In this document: positions 12,075 through 24,027 of the stretch, one piece after another
Layout of the letters: the number at the start of each line of letters is the position of its first letter
Position numbering within the stretch: the first letter of the stretch is position 1
Source of the DNA: Asparagus officinalis
Taxonomy: Eukaryota > Streptophyta > Magnoliopsida > Asparagales > Asparagaceae
Assembly (NCBI RefSeq): GCF_001876935.1
Contig: NC_033794.1
Span: 7,789,662 to 7,853,661 of the forward strand
Length of the DNA stretch: 64,000 bases
Direction: 5' to 3'
The notes under the pieces: model-generated
What the model was told of the DNA's origin: nothing
The model's database searches: none
The model's input: the letters and a program-made list of their open reading frames with translations, nothing else
Position numbers and translations under genes: made by a program

Positions 12075-12516
12075 TATTCTAGAGTTGTAAAGGCTGTGTG
12101 CCTTATTTACTTCTTATCAGACATTGTGTACTTGTATTCTAGAGTTGTAAAGGCTGTGTGCCTTATTTACTTCTTATCAGACATTGTGTACTTGAGACAT
12201 GTTGAGATCTCCAGATTGTTATTTTGTGTACTTGAGACATGTTGAGATCTCCAGATTGTTATTATTTATTTCCGACATTGACTATGTATTCCAACTTGTT
12301 TGGTTGATAAGATGAATTAATTTGAGTTCTATCATTTCATCATTTATCTATTGTATAATCTTTTACTTGCTTTGTACCTACACCTGTAGTTGATTCCACT
12401 AGAGAGATAGTAATTGTGATGGTGAAACATGTTATTGTACGGTGTGGTGCATGTGATTCCACTAGAGAGATAGTAATTGTGATGGTGAAACATGTTATTG
12501 TACGGTGTGGTGCATG
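12075..12516. repeat. Three perfect tandem duplications (60, 40 and 63 bp)
   Basis: TATTCTAGAGTTGTAAAGG recurs after 60 bases (12075, 12135). CTTGAGACATGTTGAGATC recurs after 40 bases (12191, 12231). TGATTCCACTAGAGAGATAG recurs after 63 bases (12391, 12454). The copies are identical. Confidence 0.9.
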
Positions 12517-12577
12517 GCAGGTTGATATTTCTGGTTTCACCTTGGACTGCAGCCTTACGTGAACCCAGGGCGTCACA

Positions 12578-13834
12578 TTTTAACTCCACAAAATTATTTA
12601 CCGATGGATCAAAACAAGCAAATATGTCTAAAAATCGTAGTTATAGCTCATGTAATCATGGATTTTGGCATTTACAAAATCCATTTCCAATAACTTTGAA
12701 CAACTAAAAATTATTTTACCAATGAGTTAAAACGACTAAATTTTTTCAATAATCGTGAATTACGACTCATAAAATTGTGAATTTTGGGCTCAACAAAATT
12801 ATTTACGAATAGATCAAAACGACTAAAAATAACAAAAAATTATGGGTTATATCTCATAAAATTGTAAATTTTAAACTCCACAAAATCATTACCGATGGGT
12901 CAAAATGATTAAAAAAACCAAAAATTATGCGTTATAGCTCATGAAATTGTAATTTCTAGACCCTGTGAAATTATTTGCTAATGGGTCGGTAGGACTAAAA
13001 ATATCCAAAAATCATGGGTTTACAGGCCATGAAATCATGAATTTTAAATTTCCATAAAATTATTTTCCTATGCATCTAAATGAATAAAAATGGCCAAAAA
13101 TGATGAGATATAACTTATGAAATTATGAATAATTTTTTTTTGCTAATGAGTTATAGCTTATGAAATTATGAATTTTAGACTCAGTGAAATTATTTATAAA
13201 CAGATTGAAATGAGTAAAAATGATAAAAAATCAAGGGTTACAACTCATAAAATCTTAAAATTTAGATCCCATGAAATTATTTACCGCTAGGTTGAAAAAT
13301 CTAAAAAAGTCCAAAGATTGTGGGTTATAGCTAATGAATCATAAAATTTGGACTCTATTAAATTATTTACCAATAGGTTGAAATAAATAATAAAAATCAT
13401 GTGTTATAAACTCATGAAACCATGAATTTTGGCCTCGGCTACATTATTTGCTAATTGGTCAGAGTGGCTGAAAATCACCAAAAATTACAGGTTATAGCTC
13501 ATAAAATCGTGAATTTGGACTATGTGAAATTATTTGTCAATGGATCAAAATGATTTAAAAATTTTAAAAATCATGGATAATAACTCATGAAATCATGAAA
13601 TTTTGCCTTCACCTAATGGGCCAGAATGACTAAAATTGGTCAAAATTTAAGGACTATAACCCATGAATTCTGAATTTTAGACTTTGCAAAATCATTTTCT
13701 ACTTGATCAAAATGACTAAAAATAGCCAAACATCGTAGGTTATAGCTCATCAAATCATGAATTTTGGACTATGCATAACTATCTGCTTATGGATAGAAAT
13801 AACTAAAAATAGCTAAAAATCATTGATTATATAT
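12578..13834 (+). repeat. Satellite array A, block 2
   Basis: Same monomer and orientation as block 1, resuming exactly at the target duplication of the solo LTR and ending at the target duplication TATAT of the next LTR element. Confidence 0.95.
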
Positions 13835-14416
13835 TGTTTGCGTCAGGAACAAGTTCTGTTGTAGAATTCATTATAACTGTTTATCGATTACAATGAATGC
13901 AAAAGAGTGAGCTTCGTACTTTGTAAAACTACTCTTTACAACAAAAATCAAATTACAAGCTCCTTAGAAACAAACGCAGGATCGTTGTTTGGATCGCTGC
14001 TTGCGTGGGATCTTTGCCTGTGCCGGGGGTGCGTTAGCTCGTGAACCACCGAATCACAGATTCTGATTGAATCGTGAAGGTTTTGGGAATTCTTCCTTCG
14101 TTTATCGAAGTAAGAATTTAAAGCGAATATCTTATCGATGTAAGATGTTCACTCTTCTAAAGATCAAGTCAGAGCTTAGATCTCTAGGAATCACCAAAAG
14201 CTTCTTGAGGATGTTTATGAAGAAGGAAGACTCTCTCTCTTGCTCCAATTCACCAAAAGCTCAAGTCTCTCTGCTCCAATCTGCTCTCTCTGCTTGGCTC
14301 CCCCCTATAGTTTGCGCGTCACCATGAACTGGCGTATTTTGTCGTTGCATGTACATTGTTCTCTTCTCAGCCTTGAGTTATGTTTGGATATCTATGAGCA
14401 TTTTTTGATGCCTACA
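13835..14416 (-). repeat. 3' LTR of Tat-like copy 1
   Basis: 582 bp, aligned over its length with 24042-24724. It lacks the 65-bp internal duplication and about 36 bp around GGCGCGCC present in the other LTR. The polypurine tract lies directly to its right: on the minus strand GGAGGGGGTATC precedes TGTAGG. Confidence 0.9.
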
Positions 14417-16097
14417 GATACCCCCTCCAAAGTATCTCAGACTCGTTCTTTTAGAGAGGAGTCTGGGACACTTTGGATGACTCGTTCTTTTAGAGAGGAG
14501 TCTGGGACACTTTGGATATGATAAGTTTTCCTTGCAATTTCTTCAGTACTTCGTAGAGGAGATTAAGGAGTCTGGGACACTTTGGATATGATAAGTTTTC
14601 CTTGCAATTTCTTCAGTACTTCGTAGAGGAGATTACATGGAATAATCTATGAACAGCTTTAATTCCTGAATAGCTTTAATTCCTGAATAGCTTCAATTCC
14701 CGACTTCTTTATCTTTTAGTCTACTCAGTGCTTTGTAGAATAGCTAAAATTCTTCCAGTGCTACATTTATTGTGTGGCCGTTGTCGAAGTCTTGAATTAG
14801 AGCTGCCGTTGAAGAATGGAGGAATAGTTTTTACTCATATACCATATCGGAGTGTTCGGGAAATAGTTTAACCTCATATACCCGTTGGGAGGTTATCAGG
14901 TTATCCCTAAGAATATTTTGAGTGATATTCTCCAGAAACTTCCTGTTGAGGGTAGAGAAACAGTTTAGACTCGTGTACTTATTAGAGTATCTTGGTCTTT
15001 TTTTGTTGGTAGAGATGAACCCGATGATTAAGAGGAAGAATTTTATATCTACCTCCTAGTCTCTTGTTTGTTGGTAGAGATAAACCCGAAATCGGAGAGG
15101 AATAATTTTGTATTCTATCTCCTGGTCTCTTGTTTGTTGGTAGAGATAAACCTAAAATCAGAGAGGAAAAATTTTGTATTCTATCTCCTGGTCTTTTTTT
15201 TTGTTGATAGATATGAACCCAAAGATGGAGAGGAAGAATTTTATATTCCATCTCTTGGTCTCTTTTTTGTTGGTAGAGATGAACCCAAAGATGGAGAGGA
15301 AGAATTTTATATTCTATCTCTTGATCACTTTTTTGTTGGTAGAGATGAACCCGATGCTGGAAGGAAGAATTTTATATTCTATCTCCTGCTGCAAAAGAAA
15401 CTCAAAGTGAGATCTCCACTTCGAGAATCCGAAAAGGCGAAACTAAGAGTGGGATCTCCGCTCCGAGAATCTGAAAGATTTAGATAATCCTAACTGTTAA
15501 AAGGATTGATTATCCAATCTAAAAGTGGATATCTCATTTATCGAGATGGAATTTCAACTTTGGTCCTAACTGTTTAAAGGTTTGACCGAGTGGGGAATGT
15601 GTGGAAACCTTTCATTTATCGAGAGGTGATTCCGATTTTGGTCCTAACTGTTTAAAGGTTTGACCAAATAGGAGTTTGAGACGATCCTATATGTTTAAAG
15701 GTTTGATCGTTCAATTTGTGGACCTCTCGTTCATGGAATGAATCGAGAGGGGATTTTGGCTAAAGGTTTGATCGTTCAATTTGTGGACCTCTCGTTCATG
15801 GAATGAATCGAGAGGGGATTTTGGCTTTGATCCTAACTGTTTAAAGGTTTGACCATGTGGAAGTTTGATACGATCCTAACTGTTTAAAGGTTTGATCGCT
15901 CAATTTTTGGACCTCTCGTTCATGGAATGAATCGAGAGGGGATTTTAGCTTTGGTCCTGACTGTTTAAAGGTTTGACCATGTGGAAGTTTGATACGATCC
16001 TAACTGTTTAAAGGTTTGATCGCTCAATTTTTGGACCTCTCGTTCATGGAATGAATCAAGAGGAGATTTTAGCTTTGGTCCTAACTGTTTAAAGGAC
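14417..16097. repeat. Tandem-repeat 3' region of Tat-like copy 1, left part
   Basis: Several repeat families in series. At 14441-14635 there are nested perfect duplications (39 and 70 bp) around GGAGTCTGGGACACTTTGGA. At about 14990-15390 there are six units of about 66 bp (GTAGAGATGAACCCGATG, GAGGAAGAATTTTATATTCT). At 15530-16090 there are units of about 125 bp built from CCTAACTGTTTAAAGGTTTG and GACCTCTCGTTCATGGAATG, one with a perfect 65-bp duplication (15696, 15761). The region is non-coding in the gag direction. The 66-bp units stay open in several frames because 66 is a multiple of three. Confidence 0.85.
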
Positions 16098-16793
16098 TGA
16101 TACGGGTGTATCTTCTCTTCGGAACTTAGCGATCCTCATGGGAGCTTGAGGATAGATGATTCTCATACTAGCATGAGAATAGGAGGTGTCAAACAGTATA
16201 AGGGAACACAGGAGGAAGCGTGGAACAAGACGACGAGCAGAAAAAAGAAAGCGTGGAATGAGACGACGAGCAGAAGGATCGAAGTACCCAGTTTTCAGCC
16301 TGTGAGTCGACTCATTACTGTCATGAGTCGACTCATCGCTGGTTATTGAGATTTCTCCAGTTTCTGTCGAGTCGGCTCATCTCAGTCATGAGTCGACTCA
16401 TCGGGGGTTTCCTGGTTCGTTTGGGATTCTGTTCACGCGTTTTCCTATTGGTTTTGGGTCTGGTTATTTACCAAACTGCCATCCACGTTTGTACACCTAT
16501 ATAAGGGATTGTTTTAGGGTTTCTAAACATCTTTTTTTAGATCTTTTTTTAGATCTTTTAGATCAGAGAGTTTAATCAAGAAAGGTTAGATTCTAGATTG
16601 AGATTTGGAGAGTTTGTTCTTCAATTCTAGAGTGAGATTGTGAGGGAGAGATTGTAATCTTTTGTTCTTCATAATCTAGAGAAGGTATTTTCCTTCGCCA
16701 AACTGAATTGTTCTTGTGTTTTGGTCGTCCTCTTCTCAACCCACCTTTTGGTAATTCCGCGACCAAAGGGTGCTCGCACGGCAACTCGTATCA
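16098..16793 (+). repeat. 5' LTR of nested gag-protease element
   Basis: 696 bp, TGATAC...GTATCA. U3 contains four copies of the palindrome ATGAGTCGACTCAT or near variants (about 16303-16420). TATATAAG follows at 16498-16505, then a transcribed part. Confidence 0.92.
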
Positions 16794-16796
16794 AGT

Positions 16797-16808
16797 TGGT
16801 ATCAGAGC
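16797..16808 (+). other. Primer-binding site (tRNA-Met)
   Basis: TGGTATCAGAGC, three bases after the LTR end, is the standard plant primer site complementary to the 3' end of initiator tRNA-Met. Confidence 0.95.
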
Positions 16809-16837
16809 ATCAGATCCGGTGAAGGGGCATCCTGTGT

Positions 16838-18427
16838 ATGGTCCTTACTCGATCCCAATACAAGGAGCTTGGCGAGATCCTTATTTCATTGGAAGGAGTC
16901 CGAGTTTTAAGGAAGAAGAAGATGGCTGAAGGAGACAATTCAACGAGGATTGATGCATTGGAGAAGCAGATCGAGACGATAGGTTCGACTCTCACACAAC
17001 TCGTCAGTCTTATCCATGGAGGTGGCAAACAAGGTGAATCTTCTTCGAAGAAAATTGTTGAGTCCGATGTGGAAAGAGTAGATTCAGATTCCGACGAGGA
17101 GGAGGAGACCGTTAAGACTGCATTGCCTCAAGTGGGTAAGAATTCTTATCAGAACCTGAAGATTGACTTCAAGGTGGAGATTCTTATTTATGATGATAGT
17201 GTTGACGTCGAGAGGCTTGATGACTGGATCGAGCGGATGGAGACGTATTTTACTCTTTATGGCTATTCGTCGAAAGAGAAGATTGTGTTTGGGACTTTGA
17301 AGCTTTCAGGGCACGCGTTGACGTGGTGGAAATCCTACTGCAAGCAGGAGAAGAAGGCGGTGTCGTGGAACAAGTTCAAGGAGCTACTTAGGAAGCAGTT
17401 CTACCCGGTGGGATTCCTTGAAGAATGTTGGTACAAGTGGTACGGCTTGCGCCAAAGGGTCAATCAAACCGTTCAAGAATACACTACGAAGTTCCAGCAG
17501 CAGGCGATGGTCCTCAACATTACGACAGAGGAATATTCCGTGTTTATGAAGTATATGGCGGGATTGAGCGATCACATCCGGAAGGAGATGAGGCTATTCA
17601 CGGTGGAATCAATTGCAGAGGCGAGCGTGAAGGCAATTGCCATTGAGGGTAGGCAAAAAAAGGGCAACGAGGCTAAGGGAGACTCCAAACAAACGGGAGG
17701 CGAGTCTAGTGGTTCTCAATCTAAGGAGGAGAAGGAAAAGGGTGATCCAGGGAAAGCAGGACTGATTTGTAGTAACTGCGAGAAGACAGGGCACGAAGCT
17801 GATCGGTGCTGGGAGAAGTATCCTCATCTGAAACCAAGAGGGTTGAAGAGGAAGGAGGAGAAAAAGGCATACATGATAGCTCAAAGTCCGAAGGAAATAC
17901 CGGGGACGACAGAGCCCAACAGCAGTCTCAACCTTATGGCGGGAAAACAGGCCACGAAAGAGGACGACGACCCGAGAGAGCAACTATTTGTTCTTAAGTT
18001 GCAAGTGAAGACTAGTTTGGTTGATGCCATTGTTGATTCGGGCAGCGAGAAGAATTTGATATCCGAGGCATTGGTGCAGAAGCTAGGTCTAAAGACGGTT
18101 AAGCATCCGAAGCCCTATCCATTGGGGTGGATTCAGAAGGAGGAGAAACTGAGTGTAGTTGATCAATGCACTGTCAGATTTGCGCTCCACGAGTCATATA
18201 TTGACGAGGTCACATGCGATGTCGTTCCATTGGATGTTTGTCAGATTATACTGGGCAATCCGTACTTATGGGATAGATATGCGATCTACGAGAGGCGGGG
18301 TCCGAAGTACACCTTCACTAAGGATGGTGTAAAGTTCATATTTCGTTCGGCATCTCTTCCGAAGGACGGTGACGCGAGTGAAGAGACTAGTGAATGCAAG
18401 CAAGAAGTTTGTCTCGCTGTGCATTAG
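16838..18427 (+). CDS. Gag-protease polyprotein of nested element
   Basis: 529 residues in one frame. An N-terminal coiled-coil-like stretch (about 35-70) precedes an acidic segment. A retrotransposon gag (capsid) domain spans about 110-260 (LDDWIERMETYF, SGHALTWWKSYCKQ, then a FYPVGFLEECWYKWYGLRQ stretch). A CCHC zinc knuckle CSNCEKTGHEADRCW (C-X2-C-X4-H-X4-C) lies near 310. An aspartic protease fold with catalytic DSGS (LVDAIVDSGSEKNLIS) lies near 395 and runs to about 480. The frame stops after the protease, where a full chromovirus-type polyprotein would go on into reverse transcriptase. Translation may start at 16838 (MVLTRSQ, like the MVTTRS starts of related gags) or at 16922 (MAEGDN, good context). 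The frame is intact, so the protein could still be made and build particles. Confidence 0.9.
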   Translation: MVLTRSQYKELGEILISLEGVRVLRKKKMAEGDNSTRIDALEKQIETIGSTLTQLVSLIHGGGKQGESSSKKIVESDVERVDSDSDEEEETVKTALPQVGKNSYQNLKIDFKVEILIYDDSVDVERLDDWIERMETYFTLYGYSSKEKIVFGTLKLSGHALTWWKSYCKQEKKAVSWNKFKELLRKQFYPVGFLEECWYKWYGLRQRVNQTVQEYTTKFQQQAMVLNITTEEYSVFMKYMAGLSDHIRKEMRLFTVESIAEASVKAIAIEGRQKKGNEAKGDSKQTGGESSGSQSKEEKEKGDPGKAGLICSNCEKTGHEADRCWEKYPHLKPRGLKRKEEKKAYMIAQSPKEIPGTTEPNSSLNLMAGKQATKEDDDPREQLFVLKLQVKTSLVDAIVDSGSEKNLISEALVQKLGLKTVKHPKPYPLGWIQKEEKLSVVDQCTVRFALHESYIDEVTCDVVPLDVCQIILGNPYLWDRYAIYERRGPKYTFTKDGVKFIFRSASLPKDGDASEETSECKQEVCLAVH

Positions 18428-18636
18428 ACGTCCAGAAAAGCCATCGACAAAGGATTGCAATTTAGAGCGAACGGTGACTATGACGAGACGCGGGACGAAT
18501 GAGTTGTTTCCGATCGGACGTCGAGACCGGATTCCTAGCAAGGCCAGGTGGTGCAGAAAAGATGGAGGAGCTCGAGAGTTTCCTCAGCAAAAGTTCTAAC
18601 TTGAACGAGACTTCAAGTTCTTAAAGAGGGGACACA
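18428..18636 (+). other. Tail after gag-protease with pol C-terminal remnant and polypurine tract
   Basis: One frame reads EKMEELESFLSKSSNLNETS before TAA, resembling the last residues of Ty3 polyproteins after a chromodomain (WEELE.FL pattern); another frame just before reads TVTMTRRGTNE. This suggests that an internal deletion joined the protease to the very end of pol. AAAGAGGGGA (about 18623-18632) just before the 3' LTR is the polypurine tract. Confidence 0.5.
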
Positions 18637-19314
18637 TGATACAGATGTATCTTCTCTTCGGAACTTAGCGATCCTCATGGGAGCTTGAGGATAGATGATT
18701 CTCATACTAGCATGAGAATAGGAGGTGTCAAACAGTATAAGGGAACACAGGAGGAAGCGTGGAACAAGACGACGAGCAGAAGAATCGAAGTACCCAGTTT
18801 TCAGCCTGTGAGTCGACTCATGACTGTTATGAGTCGACTCATCAGGTTGAGTCGACTCATGACTATCATGAGTCGGCTCATCGCTGGTTATTGAGATTTC
18901 TCCAGTTTCTGTCGAGTCGACTCATCTCAGTCATGAGTCGACTCATCGAGGGTTTCCTGGTTCGTTTGGGATTCTGTTCACGCGTTTTCCTGTTGGTTTT
19001 GGGTCTGGTTATTTACCAAACTGCCATCCATGTTTGTACACCTATATAAGGGATTGTTTTAGGGTTTCTAAACATCTTTTAGGTCAGAGAGTTTAATCAA
19101 GAGAGATTAGATTCTAGATTGAGATTTGGAGAGCTTGTTCTTCAATTCTAGAGTGAGATTGTGAGGGAGAGATTGTAATCTTTTGTTCTTCATAATCTAG
19201 AGAAGGTATTTTCCTTCGCCAAACTGAATTGTTATTGTGTTTTGGTCGTCCTCTTCTCAACCCACCTTTTGGTAATTCCGCGACCAAAGGGTGCTCGCAC
19301 GGCAACTCGTATCA
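18637..19314 (+). repeat. 3' LTR of nested gag-protease element
   Basis: 678 bp, near-identical to 16098-16793. It has one more palindrome unit than the 5' LTR and a shorter A/T tract near 19075. TATATAAG is at 19043-19050. Confidence 0.92.
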
Positions 19315-19319
19315 AGGAC

Positions 19320-20885
19320 CGAAAAGGATTTGAGACGATCCTAACTGTTTAAAAGGTTTGATCGTTTAATTTGTGGACCTCTCGTTCATGGAAGGAATCG
19401 AGAGGGGATTTTGGCTTTGGTCCTAACTGTTTAAAGGTTTGACCATGTGGGAGTTTGATACGATCCTAACTGTTTAAAGGTTTGATCGCTCAATTTGTGA
19501 ACCTCTCGTTCATGGAAGGAATCGAGAGGAGATTTTGGCTTTGGCCTTAACTGTTTAAAAGTTTGACCAAAATGAGAGTGAGGCGATACAAATGACAGTG
19601 GGGGTGTCAATTTGCCCAAATCACTGAGAGGGGGTTTCAATATCAAGTGATAAAACCTTGGCACGAAAAGGGGTTTGACAATCGTCATGGACTGAAATTT
19701 TGGGTGTTGTGTCAAAGGTCAACAGTGGGAGTATTAAAGACTCGGACATAGCAGGAGTTTGGGTGGATTTAACCACGAAGCGTTTTGGTGGACCCACCAT
19801 TAGTTAATTTGATTGGTGAGGGATTTTATGGTGGAGGACTGTGAATCATCAAGCACTTCACAATTAGACCGTAGGAGTTTCGTGAGGAAAGACTAACCCG
19901 ATGAGGTCATTGAATCTCATCTCAATGAAAGAGTACTTGGAAAGTCACAGTGGGAGTTGACGAAATTTATCTCGATGATTGAAACCAACTAAGAATCGGA
20001 TGAAGGAAAAGAAAATGGGACATGCATCATCCTTGAAGGATTTCAGAGTTTCGTGAAGGAAGATTGACTTGATGAAGTCATTGACATGCATCATCCTTGA
20101 AGGATTTCAGAGTTTCGTGAAGGAAGATTGACTTGATGAAGTCATTGAATCTCCTCTCAATGAAAGAGTGCTCTGAAAATAAGAGTGCTCTGAAAATCAC
20201 AGTCGGAGGGTTTTAATCATTTTGGACATGATTAAATAGTCACAGCGGGCGGTTCTTAATCATTTTTATCATGATTAAGAGTGGATTATTCAGATGATTC
20301 GTTTTCACCTTGAATAATCAATTAGTTCCGGGTTATCCTTAAGAATATAATATATAGCATTCTCTAGGAACTTCCCGTTAAATAGGTTACCCTGAATGTA
20401 CTAAGAATAGTATTTTTTCAGAAACTTCTCGTTTGTGAGTAATGTTGCTGTTCTTGATACAAAATCAGGTATTGGTTCCTGCCTTCGTATTCAGCCATGA
20501 TAACCTCGTATCCACCCCCAACTTTTAGGTGAACCTGAGTCTTGGTTCCTGCCTTCGTATTCAGCCATGATAACCTCGTATCCACCCCCAACTTTTAGGT
20601 GAACCTGAGTCTAATCACATTTGGTTACATTATTGGAGCGCGCAATTTAAGGAAGCAATTTTTAACCTCTTATATAAGTCGGAGGTTTGGGAAATAGTTT
20701 ATACTCGTATACGCTTTGGAGTGTATGGAGAAGCAGTTTATACTCATATACTCTTCGAAGTTATATGGAAGAGCAGTTTATACTCGTATACTCTTTGGAG
20801 TTAGGGGGAAACAGTTTATACTCGTGTACCCAATGGAGTATTAGGTCATCTTTATTTGGCTTGTTTCGCCGTTATGACACCGGAG
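19320..20885. repeat. Tandem-repeat 3' region of Tat-like copy 1, right part
   Basis: Continues the 125-bp units interrupted by the nested element (CTAACTGTTTAAAGGTTTG, CCTCTCGTTCATGG). Then come non-coding sequence with perfect duplications of 64 bp (20019, 20083) and 70 bp (20472, 20542), and at 20690-20850 four units of about 45 bp containing CAGTTTATACTCGTATAC. The gag stop lies just to the right. Confidence 0.8.
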
Positions 20886-23800
20886 TCAATTAAAGCTTAG
20901 ATTTTGTTTTTTAAGTCCAAAGCAAATCTTGGTGGGATGAAGAATCCTTCTGTGATATGCACAGTAGTTTGGATCCATAACCCTCTTAGCTCCCTCCTGA
21001 TATTTAATAGGTGGTAGCTCGATCTTGTCATTGGCAAGGAGGTATTTCAATATGGCTGGAGCTTCATCATCTTTGAAAGAATACTCCTTTTGAAACTTCG
21101 GATCGAGAGTCACATTCACAGCGATTGCAGATGTCGTCGGTTGGCTTCTCTCAGTTTTCTTTCTTTTAAGAAAGTGTTCAGCTTGTTCACCGCGTATTTT
21201 CAAATCTTTCCAAGTTTTGGATGGTACGACCCCCAGGGTTTCCAGGACATCGATAGAGAGATTATTGTGGCATGTTTGTAGGATAAACTCCTCTGTAATA
21301 GGATCTCTGCAATTCATTACCTTGTTACGAAAGTGCTTGACAAAATTGTCGACTGACTCTCCGTCTTTTTGCTTCTCATCCAGAAGGGTTCCGATTGACA
21401 CTTCGGTGTCATCATCAAAGAAATTACTGAGGAATAAACTTTCCATGTCATCCCAGCAATTGATGCTCCCTGGCTTAAGACGTCGGTACCAATCGAAGGC
21501 GGGCCCATAAAGGATGCCAACGAATGACCGGACCATTAAAGCCTCATTTCCAGAGATCATGTCCAAATGAGACTTGAAATAAATCAAGTGCTGAATAGGC
21601 GAGCTCTTCCCATCAAACGGTGTGAAGTTAATCAGATTGAACTTTGCCGAGTACGGTATTAAATCCCATTCTCTTGGATAGGGACACGGAATACCCGTCT
21701 TCTTTACTTCCTGAGCGGACATCAAAGCATTGACTTTGTTTTCAAGGTCTTGCATTTTATTGTCTTCATCTTCATCTCTCTTTGAGTGATGTTGAGCAGA
21801 AATAATTAGGCCACCCCCAGTGTTATTAAGAGGTGCAATTGAACCACCCTTAATATTATTATTGGGAGAATCCGTTAAACCACCCCCAGTGTTATTATCA
21901 TTAGGAGGTGTATCAGCCATAATGACTTCATCCACTTCTGGATCGCTGTCATCTATAATATTCTGAGTATGGCGGCTAGATTCAGCTCGCTGACTGGATT
22001 CAGGAGGTTGAGGCCGTTGAGCTTGTAATTCTCTCATTTGTTGGATAGCCAACTCCATCTTCATCTTCATTTCAGCTCTAATTTCTTCACGTTGCTTGGC
22101 TAGAGCTTCTTGAAGCATTTGAGAAAATTGATCAGGAGTGATTGTGAAAACTTCTCTGGCTTGCCCTGTGCTAGATATTGTATCATCCGAAGCAATCGCA
22201 GAACAAGTGTCCGAAAGTTCATCCTCTGAGGATATTCCTTCATGTATTTTCTTGTAATCCCTACGTCTGATGGCTCTTAACTAGAGTCGAGACATCCGTT
22301 GAGCAATTCTTGAATTGACTTTTTCTTCCGGAGAAAAATCGGGATTTGATTCACTTGAATACCGCTTAGATTTTCCTTTATCAGCCATGTTGATGGTGAC
22401 TTCAGGGAATTCATCATCTTGGATATCTGATCTTTTATTGCGGAAATGCCTCGGCTTAGGCTTCGACATTTCGGTGAAAAGCCTCTGGAACACTGAGACT
22501 CTTTGCAGGATGGCTTCTCGTTTGGAGTAGTCACATTTTGACAGTACTGTTCTAATGAGTCGCATACAGAAACGATGAGAGCTCATTTCTCGGACAATCC
22601 TCTTTCGAGTTTTGTTCACACCCCCAGCTTGATAGTATAACTCATCGGTATGATTACCGGAGAATCCTATCGTCTGTTGGTATGACCCCCCAGGTATAAC
22701 GATGTCTTTTGACGAACATGTCTTCTTCTGAGGATGTAAAGCCTTGTTGGCGTTCTCAGGACAACTTGTTGTCGCATTTGAGCGATCCAAGGTCACGTCA
22801 GGTGTCGCATGTTTAGAACCATGCCCTTGCGGGTGCATAGTCTTAACGGGCTCCTGAGTCTCGTTACGAACTCCCAAATGAGTAGAAATTAGGGTTTTCC
22901 CATCTTGGAGTTGTTTTGACTTGATAGGAGGATACTTACGACCCCCAGTGTAAGAATCTATTTGGGGTTCATTCACCGGACCCAAACGTTCTTTGACTGG
23001 AATTCTACCTCGATCATCAGGTAAAGGACCGAGGCGATCTGCCATTGTGATCTTAAATTTTGACAAGTCAGAACTGACCCATGACTTCACTGGTAACATA
23101 TCAGAAGTGATTGCAGTAGACGAACCAGGAATGGATGTCGACGGAGTCAAAAGAGAGGCATTGGAAGTTTTCTTTTGGCCGCGACAAGGGAGATCGTCGC
23201 GGTTAAAGGGTGTGCCACCCGCGGCAGTGGAAGCTGCCGCGGTTGAAGGATGTGCCGCGACAGTGGAAGCTGCCGCGGTTAAAGGATGTGCCGCGGCAGT
23301 GAAGACTGCCGCGGTCAAAGGATGGGACCTGCAGACCCGATTTTCGTACGAGTTTGGATTTGGGGATCCATACTTTGTGATTCTTTGGTGCTTCCTTAGA
23401 CACCGTTTCCTTCTTCCCTTCTCATCTTTGTTGCAAAAGAGCACAGGCATGAGCGGCATTTGCCCGACGCTTTTGTATCCGTTCTTTGAGAGTCGAACGA
23501 GCTCTTTTGACAAGAGTCCATTCCTCCGTCGTGAGTTGTGCAGAGATGCGACTGGTTTGTCGTTGGGACGACTGGACCACTTGATGCTTCCTCGACTCTA
23601 GGACCGCGTAGCAGCGAACCCCGTCGGTTTGTTCCAAGGCCTTAGCCATTTGACGAGCAAGACGTTGGCGTTGCCTCTGACGAGCCCTCTTAGTCAGAGT
23701 TGGCGAACTTCGATCGAATGATTCCTTAATTAGGGAGGAATCATTGTGAGTAGAGCTTCTGGCTTTGGGGGTCGCCGGGATAATGTTGCGAAGGGAGGCC

Positions 23801-24027
23801 TCGGCAACAATTGGGTGAGAGTCTTCACCTTGGGCCTTCTTTGGCATGTAAGCCTTCTTCAATTGTGAGATCCTCTTGTACTTGCGAGAAAATGAAGATC
23901 TTGAAGAGGATGATGAGAGATATTCCTCAAACTTGGTTTGGTCGAACTCGTATTCGACAGTGGATTCAACTAGAATCTTGATCGGCTGTGACATGACGGT
24001 CTCGATAGCAAGACCGTTGGCTCCCAC
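20886..24027 (-). pseudogene. gag of Tat-like copy 1, broken
   Basis: Three frames read in series on the minus strand (24027-23422, 23513-22281, 22118-20886) match the better gag of copy 2. Start region: GTG at 24027 overlaps the primer site; the first ATG in frame is 23994 (MSQPIKILVE). An in-frame TGA after LLQQR (23422) and later frame changes break it. The N-terminal half is rich in basic and serine runs and is unassigned. The middle has a coiled coil (MLQEALAKQREEIRAEMKMK). The capsid domain follows (IPCPYPREWDLIPYSAKFN; FDWYRRLKPGSINCWDDMES). A Tat-type CYHRxxxHPTxxC-like knuckle (NYCAYHRRILHPTKICFGLK) ends the protein. Codons for the stretch AAHPLTAAASTVAAHPSTAA come from GC-rich repeats absent from copy 2. 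A normal Tat polyprotein would go on into protease; this one stops. Confidence 0.8.

Larger units (their letters stand above)
9915..12577 (+). mobile_element. Solo LTR, long Ty3/gypsy type
   Basis: The ends are TGTAAAACCC and GGGCGTCACA (TG...CA), flanked by the exact 5-bp target duplication TTTTA (9910-9914 and 12578-12582), inside satellite array A. There is no internal direct LTR repeat and no protein domain, so it is read as a solo LTR left by LTR-LTR recombination. Length (2.66 kb) and ends resemble the long LTRs of Ty3 chromoviruses such as Tekay; this assignment is by memory of the family. Two promoter-like modules are present: dyad repeats at 10236-10284 before TATTTAT (10348), and dyad repeats at 11029-11185 before TATATATA (11227). 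Several perfect tandem duplications lie inside. Confidence 0.75.
16098..19314 (+). mobile_element. Nested small LTR retrotransposon encoding gag-protease only
   Basis: LTRs at 16098-16793 and 18637-19314, beginning TGATAC and ending GTATCA, with exact target duplications AGGAC (16093-16097, 19315-19319) in the repeat region of the Tat-like element. The internal part has a tRNA-Met primer site, one gag-protease frame, a short tail and a polypurine tract. Reverse transcriptase, RNase H and integrase are missing, so it is non-autonomous and must have used another element's enzymes. The LTRs differ by a few substitutions and indels, so insertion is fairly recent relative to the host element. Confidence 0.9.

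Noticed and set aside
22993..23601. 202-codon plus-strand frame
   Set aside because: Antisense to the Tat-like gag. Its alanine-rich part is the GC-rich repeat read backwards, and no matching frame exists in copy 2.
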